A DNA stretch of 64,000 bases from SIG480 sp045537045 (GCA_045537045.1 JAZSOS010000040.1:1-64000); one strand, 5' to 3'; counted from the first letter of the stretch, positions 41,625 to 51,312 are shown. Made by a program: numbers and translations. The notes: a model not told the origin generated them from the sequence alone.

Positions 41625-43402
41625 TACTCTTCCTCCTTTGCCGAGATAAGGCTCTCTGCTTCATTTTCCATGAGAGCTTCTATTTCATCGTAAACCTTAT
41701 TGTATGTGTCGTTCGGAGCATCCTTTGCACGTCCGAGCTTTTCACGTGCCTGCATTGTAAATACCTTGTTCGGGTCTGCCCCTGCAGAGATAGCCTTTTT
41801 ACCGAGATCGTGGTACTTAAGGACGAGCTGCATAAGATGTGCCTGCTTTGCAAGCGGAGTGTAGCTGTCCGTATCGGAGAAGGCGTTCTGCTGGAGGAAG
41901 TCCTCACGGACAATCTGAGCAACCTCAAGTGTCAGACGGTCCTCTGCCGAAAGTGCATCAATACCGACAAGGCGGACGATTTCCTGAAGCTCTGCCTCAA
42001 GCTGCAAAAGACCCATTGCCCGGCTTCGATTTTTCATAAACTCACGCGATACGTTTTCATCAAACCACGCACCAAGGCGGTCAAGATAAAGTGAATATGA
42101 ATTAAGCCAGTTAATCGCCGGGAAGTGGCGGCGGTATGCAAGGGAAGAATCAAGTCCCCAGAAAACCTTTACGATTCGCAGTGTTGCCTGCGAAACTGGC
42201 TCGGAAATGTCACCGCCCGGAGGGGATACCGCACCGATAGCGGTAAGTGAGCCGCGTCTTTCCTCTCCCGAAACGGCAACTATTCTGCCGGCACGCTCAT
42301 AAAATTGTGCAAGACGGGATGAAAGGTATGCAGGATATCCTTCCTCACCCGGCATTTCTTCAAGACGGCCGGACATCTCACGCAGAGCCTCTGCCCAGCG
42401 GGAGGTGGAGTCTGCGATAACCGCAACGTCATAACCCATATCTCTGTAATATTCCGCAATCGTTATACCTGTATAGATAGACGCCTCACGCGCCGCAACA
42501 GGCATATCCGATGTGTTTGCAATAAGCACGGTGCGCTTCATAAGCGACTCGCCCGTCTTCGGGTCACGAAGCTCGGGGAATTCGCGCAGAACGTCTGTCA
42601 TCTCGTTTCCTCGCTCACCGCAACCAATGTATACAACTATATCAACGTCAGACCACTTTGCAAGCTGATGCTGAACAACTGTCTTTCCGCTTCCGAATGG
42701 ACCGGGAACTGCCGCGGCACCGCCCTTTGCAATCGGGAACATCGTATCAATAACGCGCTGACCTGTAATCATCGGAACATCCGGCGGCATTTTTTCCTTG
42801 TACGGTCGGCCGACACGAACCGGCCATTTCTGAAGCATCGAAACTTCCTTTATCTCGCCGCTGTCTGTCTTTATCTTACATACGGTGTCCTCAACCTTGA
42901 AAGAGCCGCTGTTTATCTCAACAATCTCGCCCGAAACGCCGTGCGGAACCATAATGCGATGCTCTACGATAACAGTCTCATTAACTGTACCGATGATGTC
43001 ACCTGCCGAGACAAACTCGCCTGCATTGCGGGTAGCGGTAAATTCCCAGACGCGTTCACGGTCGACGCTCGCAACGTCTATGCCGCGCTTTATGTTGCTT
43101 CCCGAAATCTCGCGGATTTTCTCAAGAGGACGCTGAATACCGTCATAGATATTCTCGATAAGTCCCGGTGCGAGTTCTACGGAAAGCGGCGCACCTGTCG
43201 TTACAACCTCGTCACCGTAGCCGATGCCTGCCGTTTCCTCATAAACCTGAATTGAAGCGCGGTCGCCGCGCATTTCGATAATTTCTCCGATAAGCTTATC
43301 CTGTCCGACGCGAACAACGTCAAACATATTCGCGTGAGAAAGCCCCTCCGCTACAATGAGCGGACCGGATACCTTTATAATCTTTCCGCTTGTCATGGTC
43401 AT
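41624..43402 (-). CDS. atpA: V-type ATPase catalytic subunit A
   Basis: Catalytic ATPase subunit, 592 aa. Beta-barrel start SGKIIKVSGPLIVAEGLSHANMFDVVRVG, the family-specific insertion after residue 110, Walker A GPFGSGKTVVQHQLAKW near 233, ADSTSRWAEALREMSGRLEEMPGEEGYPAYLSSRLAQFYERAG (Walker B region with catalytic E). Start at 43402 with GGAAGG five bases ahead; an ATG six bases later is also possible, while longer readings overlap subunit F. Confidence 0.96.
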   Translation of the reverse strand: MTMTSGKIIKVSGPLIVAEGLSHANMFDVVRVGQDKLIGEIIEMRGDRASIQVYEETAGIGYGDEVVTTGAPLSVELAPGLIENIYDGIQRPLEKIREISGSNIKRGIDVASVDRERVWEFTATRNAGEFVSAGDIIGTVNETVIVEHRIMVPHGVSGEIVEINSGSFKVEDTVCKIKTDSGEIKEVSMLQKWPVRVGRPYKEKMPPDVPMITGQRVIDTMFPIAKGGAAAVPGPFGSGKTVVQHQLAKWSDVDIVVYIGCGERGNEMTDVLREFPELRDPKTGESLMKRTVLIANTSDMPVAAREASIYTGITIAEYYRDMGYDVAVIADSTSRWAEALREMSGRLEEMPGEEGYPAYLSSRLAQFYERAGRIVAVSGEERRGSLTAIGAVSPPGGDISEPVSQATLRIVKVFWGLDSSLAYRRHFPAINWLNSYSLYLDRLGAWFDENVSREFMKNRSRAMGLLQLEAELQEIVRLVGIDALSAEDRLTLEVAQIVREDFLQQNAFSDTDSYTPLAKQAHLMQLVLKYHDLGKKAISAGADPNKVFTMQAREKLGRAKDAPNDTYNKVYDEIEALMENEAESLISAKEEE

Positions 43403-43412
43403 ATCTTCCTTC

Positions 43413-43733
43413 CTATGCCAGAATATCCGCGCCGACTGCGCGTTCAACAGCATCGTGCACATTCTTCATCCCGATACCGAGACTTCCGCCCTTCCCCGGA
43501 ACGAGAATAACCGCAGGTAGGGGGCTGTCTTTATACTTTGCAATTTCCTCCGGTATCTTTTCTGCAAGCTGTTCTGTTATATATATTACCGCAAAGCCTT
43601 CCTTTGCAAAAGAGTGGAGATTTTTCTTTGCCTCATCCGCAGTTTCGCAAGCTTTCACGGTAAAACCGAGCGTGCGATAGCCGAGAACGCTTATCCCGTC
43701 GCCCAAAACTGCAAGCTTATATCCCATGGCCAT
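43413..43733 (-). CDS. atpF: V-type ATPase subunit F
   Basis: 106-aa central stalk protein that binds subunit D. MAMGYKLAVLGDGISVLGYRTLGF, then AVIYITEQLAEKI and PAVILVPGKGGSLGIGMKNVHDAVERAVGADIL are typical. Lies between subunits C and A with one-base overlap to C. Confidence 0.93.
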   Translation of the reverse strand: MAMGYKLAVLGDGISVLGYRTLGFTVKACETADEAKKNLHSFAKEGFAVIYITEQLAEKIPEEIAKYKDSPLPAVILVPGKGGSLGIGMKNVHDAVERAVGADILA

Positions 43734-44707
43734 TACACCCTCAATCTTCTTTTTATTTCATCCGCAGAAAGCCCCTCTGCCTTTCCTGCCATAATGATTC
43801 TCACCGTCATTTCCTCAGCCTCGCGGGCTGCAATGTATGCAATAATCGGGCGCTCATCAAATGCAACATACCGAGCCGCCTTCATATACTCAATTCCCGC
43901 AAGGTCAAGTGCGCGCTCAAACTCTAAAAGAGTGCCGCCATTGTTTGCCGCAATCTCTCCAAGCTCTGCCGCTGTGCGAAGCAGCGATGAAGCGCACGCG
44001 CCGGTAAAATCGTGCACAAGAAGTGCATCGGTACGTAGTTTCCCGCCCGGAACAAGCGCACGGCGCAGAATATCGTCATCACGCCCCTGCCTTGCTGCGC
44101 GCACTGCAGTGCGCAGGTTTGCAATATCCGCAAGAAGCGCAACATATCCGCGCAGAAACTCACTTCCCGAGCTTTGAGCTGTGTCAGCAAGCATTTCAAA
44201 ATACGCGCGGTCAAGCGTGATATCCGCGAGGCATGCATCCCCTGTACGGGAAAGTATGTCCCGTGCTTCGCGGAGTGCTTCGCCCATCTTTTCGGGAAGC
44301 GCACTCACGTCTCCCGTTTGGTATGCGGAAACTATGTCCTCTTTGGAAACCGTTCCGGAATTGGAAAGGAGTCTCTCTGCATCGATTCCCGAAAGAGATG
44401 CCTTTATAACAGTTTTTATGTTGTGAAAGTCATATTTAAGTGCAAAAACATCAAAAATGGCGCGATTTTCGCAGATTTCATCAATAAGCTTCCCGGTCTT
44501 TTCACGCATCTGTACAATTGCATCACTGACCTCGGAAAAGCTTCCGCCCGCGATATCTCCGTATCCTGCGTCTGAAAGAATCTTTGCCGCCTCAGACGCG
44601 GTTTTTGCATCGCACATACGCGAAATATCGCGCTCCGTGAGAAGATTTTTCTCGTTCGCACGCACACGCATGGTCGCGTATAAATAATCTGTATCTTTTA
44701 TTTTCAT
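43733..44707 (-). CDS. atpC: V-type ATPase subunit C
   Basis: Funnel-shaped helical subunit connecting the stalk to the membrane ring, 324 aa. Starts MKIKDTDYLYATMRVRANEKNLLTERDISRMCDAKTASEAAKIL with GGAGG ahead. The repeated ALKYDFHNIKTVIKASLSG pattern and the C-terminal EAEEMTVRIIMAGKAEGLSADEIKRRLR are diagnostic. A longer upstream in-frame reading has no ribosome binding site. Confidence 0.93.
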   Translation of the reverse strand: MKIKDTDYLYATMRVRANEKNLLTERDISRMCDAKTASEAAKILSDAGYGDIAGGSFSEVSDAIVQMREKTGKLIDEICENRAIFDVFALKYDFHNIKTVIKASLSGIDAERLLSNSGTVSKEDIVSAYQTGDVSALPEKMGEALREARDILSRTGDACLADITLDRAYFEMLADTAQSSGSEFLRGYVALLADIANLRTAVRAARQGRDDDILRRALVPGGKLRTDALLVHDFTGACASSLLRTAAELGEIAANNGGTLLEFERALDLAGIEYMKAARYVAFDERPIIAYIAAREAEEMTVRIIMAGKAEGLSADEIKRRLRV

Positions 44708-44744
44708 CGGAACCTCCGACTTCTGCATTATAACAGTATATAAT

Positions 44745-45320
44745 TTAACCAAAAAGAATCTCTGCAATCTCAAGCTGGAGCTCATCGCGAAGTTCGTGGG
44801 CAAGACGGGAGAATGTGCAGTTTATCTCCGTATTCCCACGCTTGAAAATAAACCCGCCGCCGAGTGAATGCATCTTCTCCGAGACGGTTATTCCCTTGTT
44901 TTCCGAGCATTTTGCAAGGATTCTTTCTTTCAGGGAAGCATCCTTTTCCGCAAGAATAAGCTCGCCGCTCTCTCCTTCTGCCGCGCGGATTGCAAGGGAC
45001 GCAAGCGCGGAAACAAGCTCGTCTCCCGAAAGAGAAGAAAGCTTCTCTTCCGCCTTGATGAACGCTCCGGAGATAAGCTCCTGTTTTTTTGCAAGATAGG
45101 AACGCCGGACATCCGATGATGCCGAGCTTTCGATGCGGAAAGCTGCATCTTCAGCATCCTTCCGGGCGCGGACAAGAATTTTTTCACGCACGCCCTCTGC
45201 TTTTTTTGCATATTCTGCGCGCAAAGCTCTTGCCTCCGCCTCTGCCGCCGCGATAATCTCGCGTGCGGCGTTCTCTCCTTCGTCTGCTATTCGTTTTGTG
45301 ATATTGTCAATCCCGTTCAT
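44745..45320 (-). CDS. atpE: V-type ATPase subunit E
   Basis: Peripheral stalk subunit, 191 aa. Long N-terminal helix rich in alanine and charged residues (AAREIIAAAEAEARALRAEYAKKAEGVREKI), then a globular C-terminal domain (GITVSEKMHSLGGGFIFKRGNTEINCTFSRLAHELRDELQLEIAEILF). Pairs with the small H/G subunit encoded at the operon start. Confidence 0.92.
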   Translation of the reverse strand: MNGIDNITKRIADEGENAAREIIAAAEAEARALRAEYAKKAEGVREKILVRARKDAEDAAFRIESSASSDVRRSYLAKKQELISGAFIKAEEKLSSLSGDELVSALASLAIRAAEGESGELILAEKDASLKERILAKCSENKGITVSEKMHSLGGGFIFKRGNTEINCTFSRLAHELRDELQLEIAEILFG

Positions 45321-45335
45321 ATCGTGAAAACCGCC

Positions 45336-45809
45336 TTAGTTAATGCCGTTGAGCATAAGGAATGATACGAGAAGAGCAAGAACAGCATAGGTTTCAACCA
45401 TTGCGGCATAAATCATTGCCTTTGAAACCTCTTCCGGACGCTTTGCAACGATTCCCACACCTGCTGCCGCAACTCTGCCCTGGCGAATAGCCGAAAAGTA
45501 TCCTACAAACGCTATTGGAAGACATGCAAGGAAAATGTAAAGCCCCTTCATCACGGTAATTTCTATCTGCGGTTCCCCGCCGACTGCGCCAACCTTAAGC
45601 AATACCAGGAATGCAATGAGAAGACCGTAAATACCCTGTGTTGCCGGAAGAGCCTGAAGCAGAAGCGTCTGACCGAACTTTGACGGATCCTCTGCTACAA
45701 CTCCCGATGCTGCCTCACCGACGATACCTACTCCCTTAGCCGAACCCATGCCGGACAAAAACGTTGCGAGTGCTGCGCCTGCAAGCGCGAGTGCTAATCC
45801 TAATTCCAT
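45336..45809 (-). CDS. atpK: V-type ATPase rotor subunit K, Na+-binding type
   Basis: 157-aa proteolipid of the membrane rotor, two helical hairpins. SGMGSAKGVGIVGEAASGVVAEDPSKFGQTLLLQALPATQGIYG and SAIRQGRVAAAGVGIVAKRPEEVSKAMIYAAMVETYAVL closely follow Enterococcus hirae NtpK. The Na+ ligands of NtpK (T64, Q65, Q110, E139) match T57, Q58, Q110 and E139 here, so Na+ rather than H+ coupling is expected. Start at 45809; longer readings overlap subunit I. Confidence 0.95.
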   Translation of the reverse strand: MELGLALALAGAALATFLSGMGSAKGVGIVGEAASGVVAEDPSKFGQTLLLQALPATQGIYGLLIAFLVLLKVGAVGGEPQIEITVMKGLYIFLACLPIAFVGYFSAIRQGRVAAAGVGIVAKRPEEVSKAMIYAAMVETYAVLALLVSFLMLNGIN

Positions 45810-45810
45810 T

Positions 45811-47733
45811 TTAAATTTCCTCCTTGATGACATCAATATTTTTTGTTTTGATTGAAAGCGGGGCAAAAAGCCTTCCGCCGCTCTCATAGAATTTTCCGAA
45901 ATACTCAACGTACTGAAGACGTGCCGAGTGAACAAAAGACCCTACGAGATTTATTGCTATATTAAACACATGGCCAATCACGAAAACGACAAAGAATCCT
46001 ATCGGTCCCGTAAGTATTCCCATTGTGTTAATAACATTTCCGACGACAGCCGTCGAAAGTGACAGCGCGAGCAACCGCGAATATGAAAGAATATCCGAAA
46101 AATATCCGGTTATATTATATAAGCTGAGTACACCGCTGAAAAATTTACCTATTATATTCTTCTTTGCACGTCCCTGAGTCAGTATCAGCCCCAAGGCTCC
46201 TGCCCCGAGAACATAAAGGCCGACCTTTGCATTGAATATGCAGGTAATCGCACCTGCAAACAATACCCACCAGAAGCCAATATCGAATATCGCATCCCAC
46301 ACCTGACCGTCACGTATCATCATATATGCCTTTACCGCCATACCAGCAACTATCTGAATTCCACCGAGAATGAGTGAGAATATCAACATCGTCATCGGAT
46401 CATTTGTCGGGTTAAACCACAGCGCAGTGTCATACGGGAAAACATTTCCCGTAAACAGCCTGTATACCGAAGGGATCGCGTCTCCGAAAAAACCACCGAA
46501 CAGAAGGCCCCACAAAACCGTGGATGCACCGCAGATTATTGCAAGCTGCATAAAGTTTTTAAATCCTCCGCGCGGTTTCATTTTTACGAGAGCGAAAATA
46601 CCGGCAAGCATAAGAAGAAGTCCGTATCCCGCATCGGAAAGCATTATTCCGAAGAACATCGCAAAAAACGGAGCCATTGTCGGATTCGGGTCAATTCCGC
46701 AATATGCCGGCGGACTGTACATATTCGTTACCGTTTCAAAAGGAGAGATGAGACGGGAATTGTGCGTCAGCGTCGGCGGCTCATCCCCCTCTTCCGGATC
46801 GCGGAACTCATACGCTGTGCCGTTTTCCTCAAAAATCTCCGCAAGCATCTTCTCTTCACGCGCCGGACACCAGCCCTCGATATAGAACACACGCTCGGTG
46901 CCGATTCCCATTTCTTCGGCATCCGTTACGGCAATTCTTGTCTCAAGCGCATCGTGAGCCGCAAGTAGCCTGTCGTAAATATCCTCCGTCACGGAAAGCG
47001 ACGCTTCCGTTTCGGAAATCCGGTTTTCAAGCTCCGATATTTCTTTCCGAAGCTCCGATATCTTTTCCTTCGCTGTTTTATCAACGCCGGCAAAGCGGAC
47101 AATCGCACCGCCGATTTGCTTTAGTGCATCGCGCACGCGCTCGGTGTCGTCGCAAAAGCTCAGCACAAAAACATAGTTAAGCTCGCGGTCAGCAGATACG
47201 ACAAAACACTCGGAAAGCTCACTTGCCTCTGCAACCGTCTGTCCTATATCTTCTGCGCTTTTCAACGCCGGCACGGTAGCGAGCGTTGTATCGTAAAACC
47301 TGCCTTTCGGGGTATCCAGCGCAACATCAAGTTTACACCACGGTGCATAAGTCTCTGCTACGGCAGAAAGCCTTGCAGCTTCCGCACGGCTACGGGAAAG
47401 CGTAGCTTCCGCATCCGTTATCTGCCCGGCGTCCGAAAGTGCAGCGGAAATAAGAGAGTCATCTAAAAACTCACTCTCGCTCATTTCCGGACGGAGCGAA
47501 AACAGTCCCTTCTTGAAGGTTCCGTATCGCTTTGCGAGAGAAATTGCGTTCTTTATCGTTGTAAGCTCTTCCGAAAGCTTTACGGCATCAGGGTTCTCCA
47601 CGCGGGAAAAACCGTCATGCGGGGCCGTTTCGCTGATTTCAACAACCCCGATATGCGAAAGCAGCTCGATAAGCTTTTTTCTTTCCGTTGCCATCGCCAT
47701 AACAGAGAGGTGTTTCATTCTGACAATTGCCAT
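45811..47733 (-). CDS. atpI: V-type ATPase subunit I
   Basis: 640-aa membrane stator (a-subunit equivalent). Residues 1-330 are a cytoplasmic arm with coiled-coil parts (KISELRKEISELENRISETEASL); the rest has about eight membrane segments, including FFAMFFGIMLSDAGYGLLLMLAGI and SYSRLLALSLSTAVVGNVIN, where the arginine is the essential residue for ion passage. It ends in VGSFVHSARLQYVEYFGKFYESGGRLFAPL, typical of the family. One-base overlap with the H subunit gene. Confidence 0.95.
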   Translation of the reverse strand: MAIVRMKHLSVMAMATERKKLIELLSHIGVVEISETAPHDGFSRVENPDAVKLSEELTTIKNAISLAKRYGTFKKGLFSLRPEMSESEFLDDSLISAALSDAGQITDAEATLSRSRAEAARLSAVAETYAPWCKLDVALDTPKGRFYDTTLATVPALKSAEDIGQTVAEASELSECFVVSADRELNYVFVLSFCDDTERVRDALKQIGGAIVRFAGVDKTAKEKISELRKEISELENRISETEASLSVTEDIYDRLLAAHDALETRIAVTDAEEMGIGTERVFYIEGWCPAREEKMLAEIFEENGTAYEFRDPEEGDEPPTLTHNSRLISPFETVTNMYSPPAYCGIDPNPTMAPFFAMFFGIMLSDAGYGLLLMLAGIFALVKMKPRGGFKNFMQLAIICGASTVLWGLLFGGFFGDAIPSVYRLFTGNVFPYDTALWFNPTNDPMTMLIFSLILGGIQIVAGMAVKAYMMIRDGQVWDAIFDIGFWWVLFAGAITCIFNAKVGLYVLGAGALGLILTQGRAKKNIIGKFFSGVLSLYNITGYFSDILSYSRLLALSLSTAVVGNVINTMGILTGPIGFFVVFVIGHVFNIAINLVGSFVHSARLQYVEYFGKFYESGGRLFAPLSIKTKNIDVIKEEI

Positions 47734-48047
47734 TATCCGTTCACAACCCTTTCCGCTATGACTGCAGCTGCCTTATCCATACGCGAAGCGGCAAGCGCAG
47801 AAAGCTTTTCATGTTCATCGGAAAATGATGCAAGTGTCTTTTCTGCATTCGCTCGCGCGCCTGTCTCCGCCTGAGTGATAAGAGCCGCTGCCTCCTTCTC
47901 TGCGTCTTTTTCCGCATCTGCAAGAGAAGCACGGCACTCCTTCTCGGCATCCGCCATTATCTTTCTTGCGCGTTCACGCGCCTCGGATATAGCGGCAGCC
48001 GCGCGAGCCTCGGCATCAACTATTTTATTGACGGCATCTCGTGCCAT
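47733..48047 (-). CDS. atpH: V-type ATPase subunit G/H
   Basis: 104-aa peripheral stalk helix, MARDAVNKIVDAEARAAAAISEARERARKIMADAEKECRASLADAEKDAEKEAAALI and onward, rich in alanine and charged residues. The ATG at 48047 has AAGGCGGTG ahead; an upstream in-frame extension overlaps the promoter. First gene of the ATPase operon. Confidence 0.88.
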   Translation of the reverse strand: MARDAVNKIVDAEARAAAAISEARERARKIMADAEKECRASLADAEKDAEKEAAALITQAETGARANAEKTLASFSDEHEKLSALAASRMDKAAAVIAERVVNG

Positions 48048-48084
48048 AAATTTCACCGCCTTATTGCTAAAATATATCTTTGTT

Positions 48085-48113
48085 ATTTTACCACATTTTG
48101 CACAAATTATCAA
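48085..48113 (-). promoter_or_regulatory. Promoter of the V-ATPase operon
   Basis: On the minus strand: TTGATA (48108-48113), 17-base spacer, TAAAAT (48085-48090). Confidence 0.8.
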
Positions 48114-48193
48114 TTCTTTTGTTTGATAATTTTTTAGCCATTTTAATCTTTGCCGTTTTTTAACCGTAACAACACTGATACCGGATTTATGAT

Positions 48194-48222
48194 TTGACAT
48201 TTCTGCTGTTCTGCATTAAAAT
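48194..48222 (+). promoter_or_regulatory. Promoter of mrnC
   Basis: TTGACA (48194-48199), 17-base spacer, TAAAAT (48217-48222). Divergent from the ATPase promoter. Confidence 0.82.
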
Positions 48223-48248
48223 AATTAAAAACAACCTCGGAGGGACAT

Positions 48249-48647
48249 ATGCGCGACTATTTACACACAACTCTTGACAAAAACGAAATATTCGAAATGG
48301 GTTCAACCGCCCTTGCACATATAGGAGATGCGGTTTTCGAGCTGATGGTGCGCTCGGATCTGTGCAAAAACGGAAAGAGAAAGGCAAAGGAGCTTCATAA
48401 AAGCACAGTACTATCTGTTTCTGCCGCGGCACAGGAAAAAGCCGCAGAAAAAATTATACCTGTTCTCACGGAAGAAGAGAGAGATGTTTTTCTGCGCGGA
48501 AGAAACGCAAAAGTAAACACTCTCCCAAAGCACGCGACTCCGGAAACGTATCATACCGCAACTGCGTTCGAGGCGCTTTGGGGTTATCTCTATCTCACCG
48601 GAAAATACGAGCGATTAAACGAGCTTTTTTACATTATAAACAAGTAA
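48249..48647 (+). CDS. mrnC: Mini-ribonuclease III
   Basis: 132-aa RNase III-like nuclease without a dsRNA-binding domain; matures 23S rRNA ends. MGSTALAHIGDAVFELMVRSDLC carries the signature AxxGDAVFE near residue 24, followed by HKSTVLSVSAAAQEKAAEKIIPVLTEEERDVFLRGRNAK and HATPETYHTATAFEALWGYLYLTG with the second acidic site. GGAGG lies before the ATG. In Firmicutes it usually sits by cysS; here it is alone with its own promoter. Confidence 0.95.
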   Translation: MRDYLHTTLDKNEIFEMGSTALAHIGDAVFELMVRSDLCKNGKRKAKELHKSTVLSVSAAAQEKAAEKIIPVLTEEERDVFLRGRNAKVNTLPKHATPETYHTATAFEALWGYLYLTGKYERLNELFYIINK

Positions 48648-48678
48648 CACAAAAAAGCAAACCTCACGCCCTTTTCTC

Positions 48679-48707
48679 TTGTAAGAGACGCGCTTTTGTG
48701 TTATACT
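48679..48707 (+). promoter_or_regulatory. Promoter of the DUF3048 lipoprotein gene
   Basis: TTGTAA (48679-48684), 17-base spacer, TATACT (48702-48707). Confidence 0.7.
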
Positions 48708-48739
48708 TACATTATTATAAAAGAAAGGTGACTCCCGAT

Positions 48740-49831
48740 ATGAAACATAAATTTTCATCTGTCCTTTCCCTCATGCTCGCTCTTTTGCTTCTGTTCTGCT
48801 CCTGCGGTGGGAACAGCAATGATAACAGCATCACTCCCATCAAGCCGCTTGAGGAGATAAAAGCCGAACCTAAGATATTTTATAAAAGTGCACTTACCGG
48901 TCTTCCTGTTGAGAATGAAGATGCTCAGAACCGCCGTCCCGTTGCAGTTATGATAAACAATATTAAAAAGGCACTTCCGCAATACGGCATATCAAAAGCC
49001 GGAATTGTTTTTGAGGCACTTGCCGAGGGCGGTATAACCAGGCTTCTTGCCGTGTTTGACGATATTTCCGGCATCTCACAGATTGGCACAATCCGCTCGG
49101 CACGTCCGTATTATCTTGACTTTGCCGAGAGCGTCGATGCCGTCTATGTACATATCGGCGGAAGCCCCGAAGCATACAGCCAGATAAAAAGTCGCGGTAT
49201 GGACTCCTACGACCTTATCGAAGGACGCTACAACGCAATGTACTGGCGCGACAAGGACAGAATCAAACAAAGCGGTTACGAACACAGCGTTTTCACCTCA
49301 GGTGACCGCATTATGGAGCGCATTGAAAACGACGGCGTGCGTATGACGCGTAGCTCTTCATACGGAAAAGCATTTAACTTCTCCGAAAATGCGGAATACA
49401 AAGGCACAGATGCGACCAAAATAACCGCGGTGTTCTCATCATACAAAACTGGTACATATACATATGACAAGTCAAACGGTCTTTACCGCATCGGTCAGTA
49501 CGGCACATCTCACATGGATGCTCTCTCCGGTGTACAGATTGCATTCAAGAACATATTTATTCTTCGCATGAATTCATATGTTATAAAAGGTGACACCGCC
49601 GGCAGGCTCCGCTTTGACTCAGTCGGAAGCGGCACGGGAACATACTTTGTAAACGGTACGGCAACCGATATTACATGGAAGCGCGCAGGTTCTTCCGCAC
49701 CGTTTAAGTTCTACACCGCCGAAGGAAATGAGCTTGAGGTAGTTCCGGGAGATAACTACGTTGCAATTGTCCCTCTCGATGCATCCGTAACCGTAACAGG
49801 AGATGCACCGGAGTCCGCCTTGACTGAATAA
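48740..49831 (+). CDS. DUF3048 lipoprotein, YerB-like
   Basis: 363 aa. N-terminal lipoprotein signal with LLLLFCSCGG (lipobox cysteine near residue 20). The DUF3048 domain follows: SALTGLPVENEDAQNRRPVAVMINNIKKALPQYGISKAGIVFEALAEGGITRLLAVFDD and IGTIRSARPYYLDFAESVDAVYVHIGGSPEAY; the C-terminal subdomain has YFVNGTATDITWKRAGSS and NYVAIVPLDASVTV. Exported and lipid-anchored; exact function unknown. Start ATG with AAAGGTG ahead. May be read together with glnA 49 bp later. Confidence 0.9.
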   Translation: MKHKFSSVLSLMLALLLLFCSCGGNSNDNSITPIKPLEEIKAEPKIFYKSALTGLPVENEDAQNRRPVAVMINNIKKALPQYGISKAGIVFEALAEGGITRLLAVFDDISGISQIGTIRSARPYYLDFAESVDAVYVHIGGSPEAYSQIKSRGMDSYDLIEGRYNAMYWRDKDRIKQSGYEHSVFTSGDRIMERIENDGVRMTRSSSYGKAFNFSENAEYKGTDATKITAVFSSYKTGTYTYDKSNGLYRIGQYGTSHMDALSGVQIAFKNIFILRMNSYVIKGDTAGRLRFDSVGSGTGTYFVNGTATDITWKRAGSSAPFKFYTAEGNELEVVPGDNYVAIVPLDASVTVTGDAPESALTE

Positions 49832-49880
49832 AAACTGCCATACTACGGCAAAGATATAAGAAGATAGGAGTGTTTTATCT

Positions 49881-51305
49881 ATGGCAAAGACAGTAAAGGA
49901 TATCATAAAGCTTATCCGTGACAATGATATCAAAATGGTAGACTTTAAGATGGTTGACATCAACGGCCAATACCGCCATGTAACCATCCCCGCACAGAAC
50001 TTTTCCGAAGAAACAATGAAGAACGGAATTGGCTTTGACGCTTCCAACTACGGCTATGCCGTTGTTGAGAAGAGCGATATGGTATTCATCCCCGATCCCG
50101 ATACTGCAACAATTGACCCGTTCTGCGAAATTCCTACTCTTTCAATGACGGGTAACGCAATGATAATCGACAATCCCGAAAACCGTCCGCTCGCTCAGTA
50201 TCCGAGAAACATCGTTCTCGCGGCAGAGCAGTATATGAGAGACAGCGGGATTGCAGATACAATGCTCATCCTTCCGGAGTTTGAGTTTTACCTTTTCGAT
50301 GATGTTGCTTGGAACGTTGCTCCCAACAGTATCGGCATGACGCTTGATGCCAATCAGGCATACTGGAACAGCGGAACCGACGGCAAGGGTACAGTCGTTG
50401 CAAAGCAGAAGAATTACCACATCGCAAAGCCGTTTGACCCGACATATGAATGCCGCAGTGAAATGTGTATGCTCATGCAGGACGCAGGCATCACGATTAA
50501 ATACCACCACCCCGAGGTCGGTGCGGCAGGTCAGTTTGAGATTGAACCGCAGCTTGGCAAGATGTCAAAGATGGCAGATGCCACTATGATGATTAAATAC
50601 ATTATCCGCAACACCGCTCTCAAGCACGGTCTTTCCGCAACGCTTATGCCCAAGCCCGTATACGGAGAAGCCGGCAACGGCATGCACGTTCACATCCTTC
50701 TCATGAAGGACGGCGAACCTGTTTTCTCCGATGACAACGGCTATTCAAATCTCAGCGAGACCGCACATTACTTTATCGGTGGACTGCTCCGACACATCGC
50801 CTCTCTCTGCGCAATAACAAACCCGAGCACAAACTCCTTCAAACGCCTCGTCCCGGGCTTTGAAGCACCGGTAACGGTCGGCTATGCAACCTCTAACCGC
50901 AGTGCGGTTATCCGCATTCCGGCTTATGCAAAAACGCCGAATCTCCGCCGCTTTGAAATCCGCAATCCGGACGCCACCTGCAACCCGTATTTCTGCTATG
51001 CGGCTATCCTTATGGCAGGTCTTGACGGCATAAAGAACAAAATTGACCCGCATGCAAACGGATGGGGACCGTATGACGTAAACCTCTACAATCTTCCCGA
51101 AGATGAAAAGGCAAAGCTTAAAAGCCTTCCGACATCGCTTGACGAGGCTCTTGATGCACTTGAAGCTGATAACGAATACCTCACCGCAGGCGGCGTTTTC
51201 CCGAAGGAGCTTATTGCAAACTTTATAAAGACAAAGCGCGAGGAATGTCGCAAAATGTCCGCAATTCCCCACCCTGCAGAATTTGAGCAGTACTACAATC
51301 TCTAA
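49881..51305 (+). CDS. glnA: Glutamine synthetase, type I
   Basis: Makes glutamine from glutamate, ammonia and ATP; dodecamer in the cytosol. 474 aa. Motifs: MVDFKMVDINGQYRHVTIP near residue 20, FDASNYGYAVVEKSDM (latch region), EFEFYLFD metal site, GEAGNGMHVHILL with the ammonia/metal-site histidine, RLVPGFEAPVTVGYATSNRSAVIRIP. DVNLYNLPEDE retains the tyrosine equivalent to the adenylylated Tyr of enteric GlnA. No glnR or adenylyltransferase gene is adjacent. AGGAG precedes the ATG; terminator follows directly. Confidence 0.95.
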   Translation: MAKTVKDIIKLIRDNDIKMVDFKMVDINGQYRHVTIPAQNFSEETMKNGIGFDASNYGYAVVEKSDMVFIPDPDTATIDPFCEIPTLSMTGNAMIIDNPENRPLAQYPRNIVLAAEQYMRDSGIADTMLILPEFEFYLFDDVAWNVAPNSIGMTLDANQAYWNSGTDGKGTVVAKQKNYHIAKPFDPTYECRSEMCMLMQDAGITIKYHHPEVGAAGQFEIEPQLGKMSKMADATMMIKYIIRNTALKHGLSATLMPKPVYGEAGNGMHVHILLMKDGEPVFSDDNGYSNLSETAHYFIGGLLRHIASLCAITNPSTNSFKRLVPGFEAPVTVGYATSNRSAVIRIPAYAKTPNLRRFEIRNPDATCNPYFCYAAILMAGLDGIKNKIDPHANGWGPYDVNLYNLPEDEKAKLKSLPTSLDEALDALEADNEYLTAGGVFPKELIANFIKTKREECRKMSAIPHPAEFEQYYNL

Positions 51306-51312
51306 AAAAATC

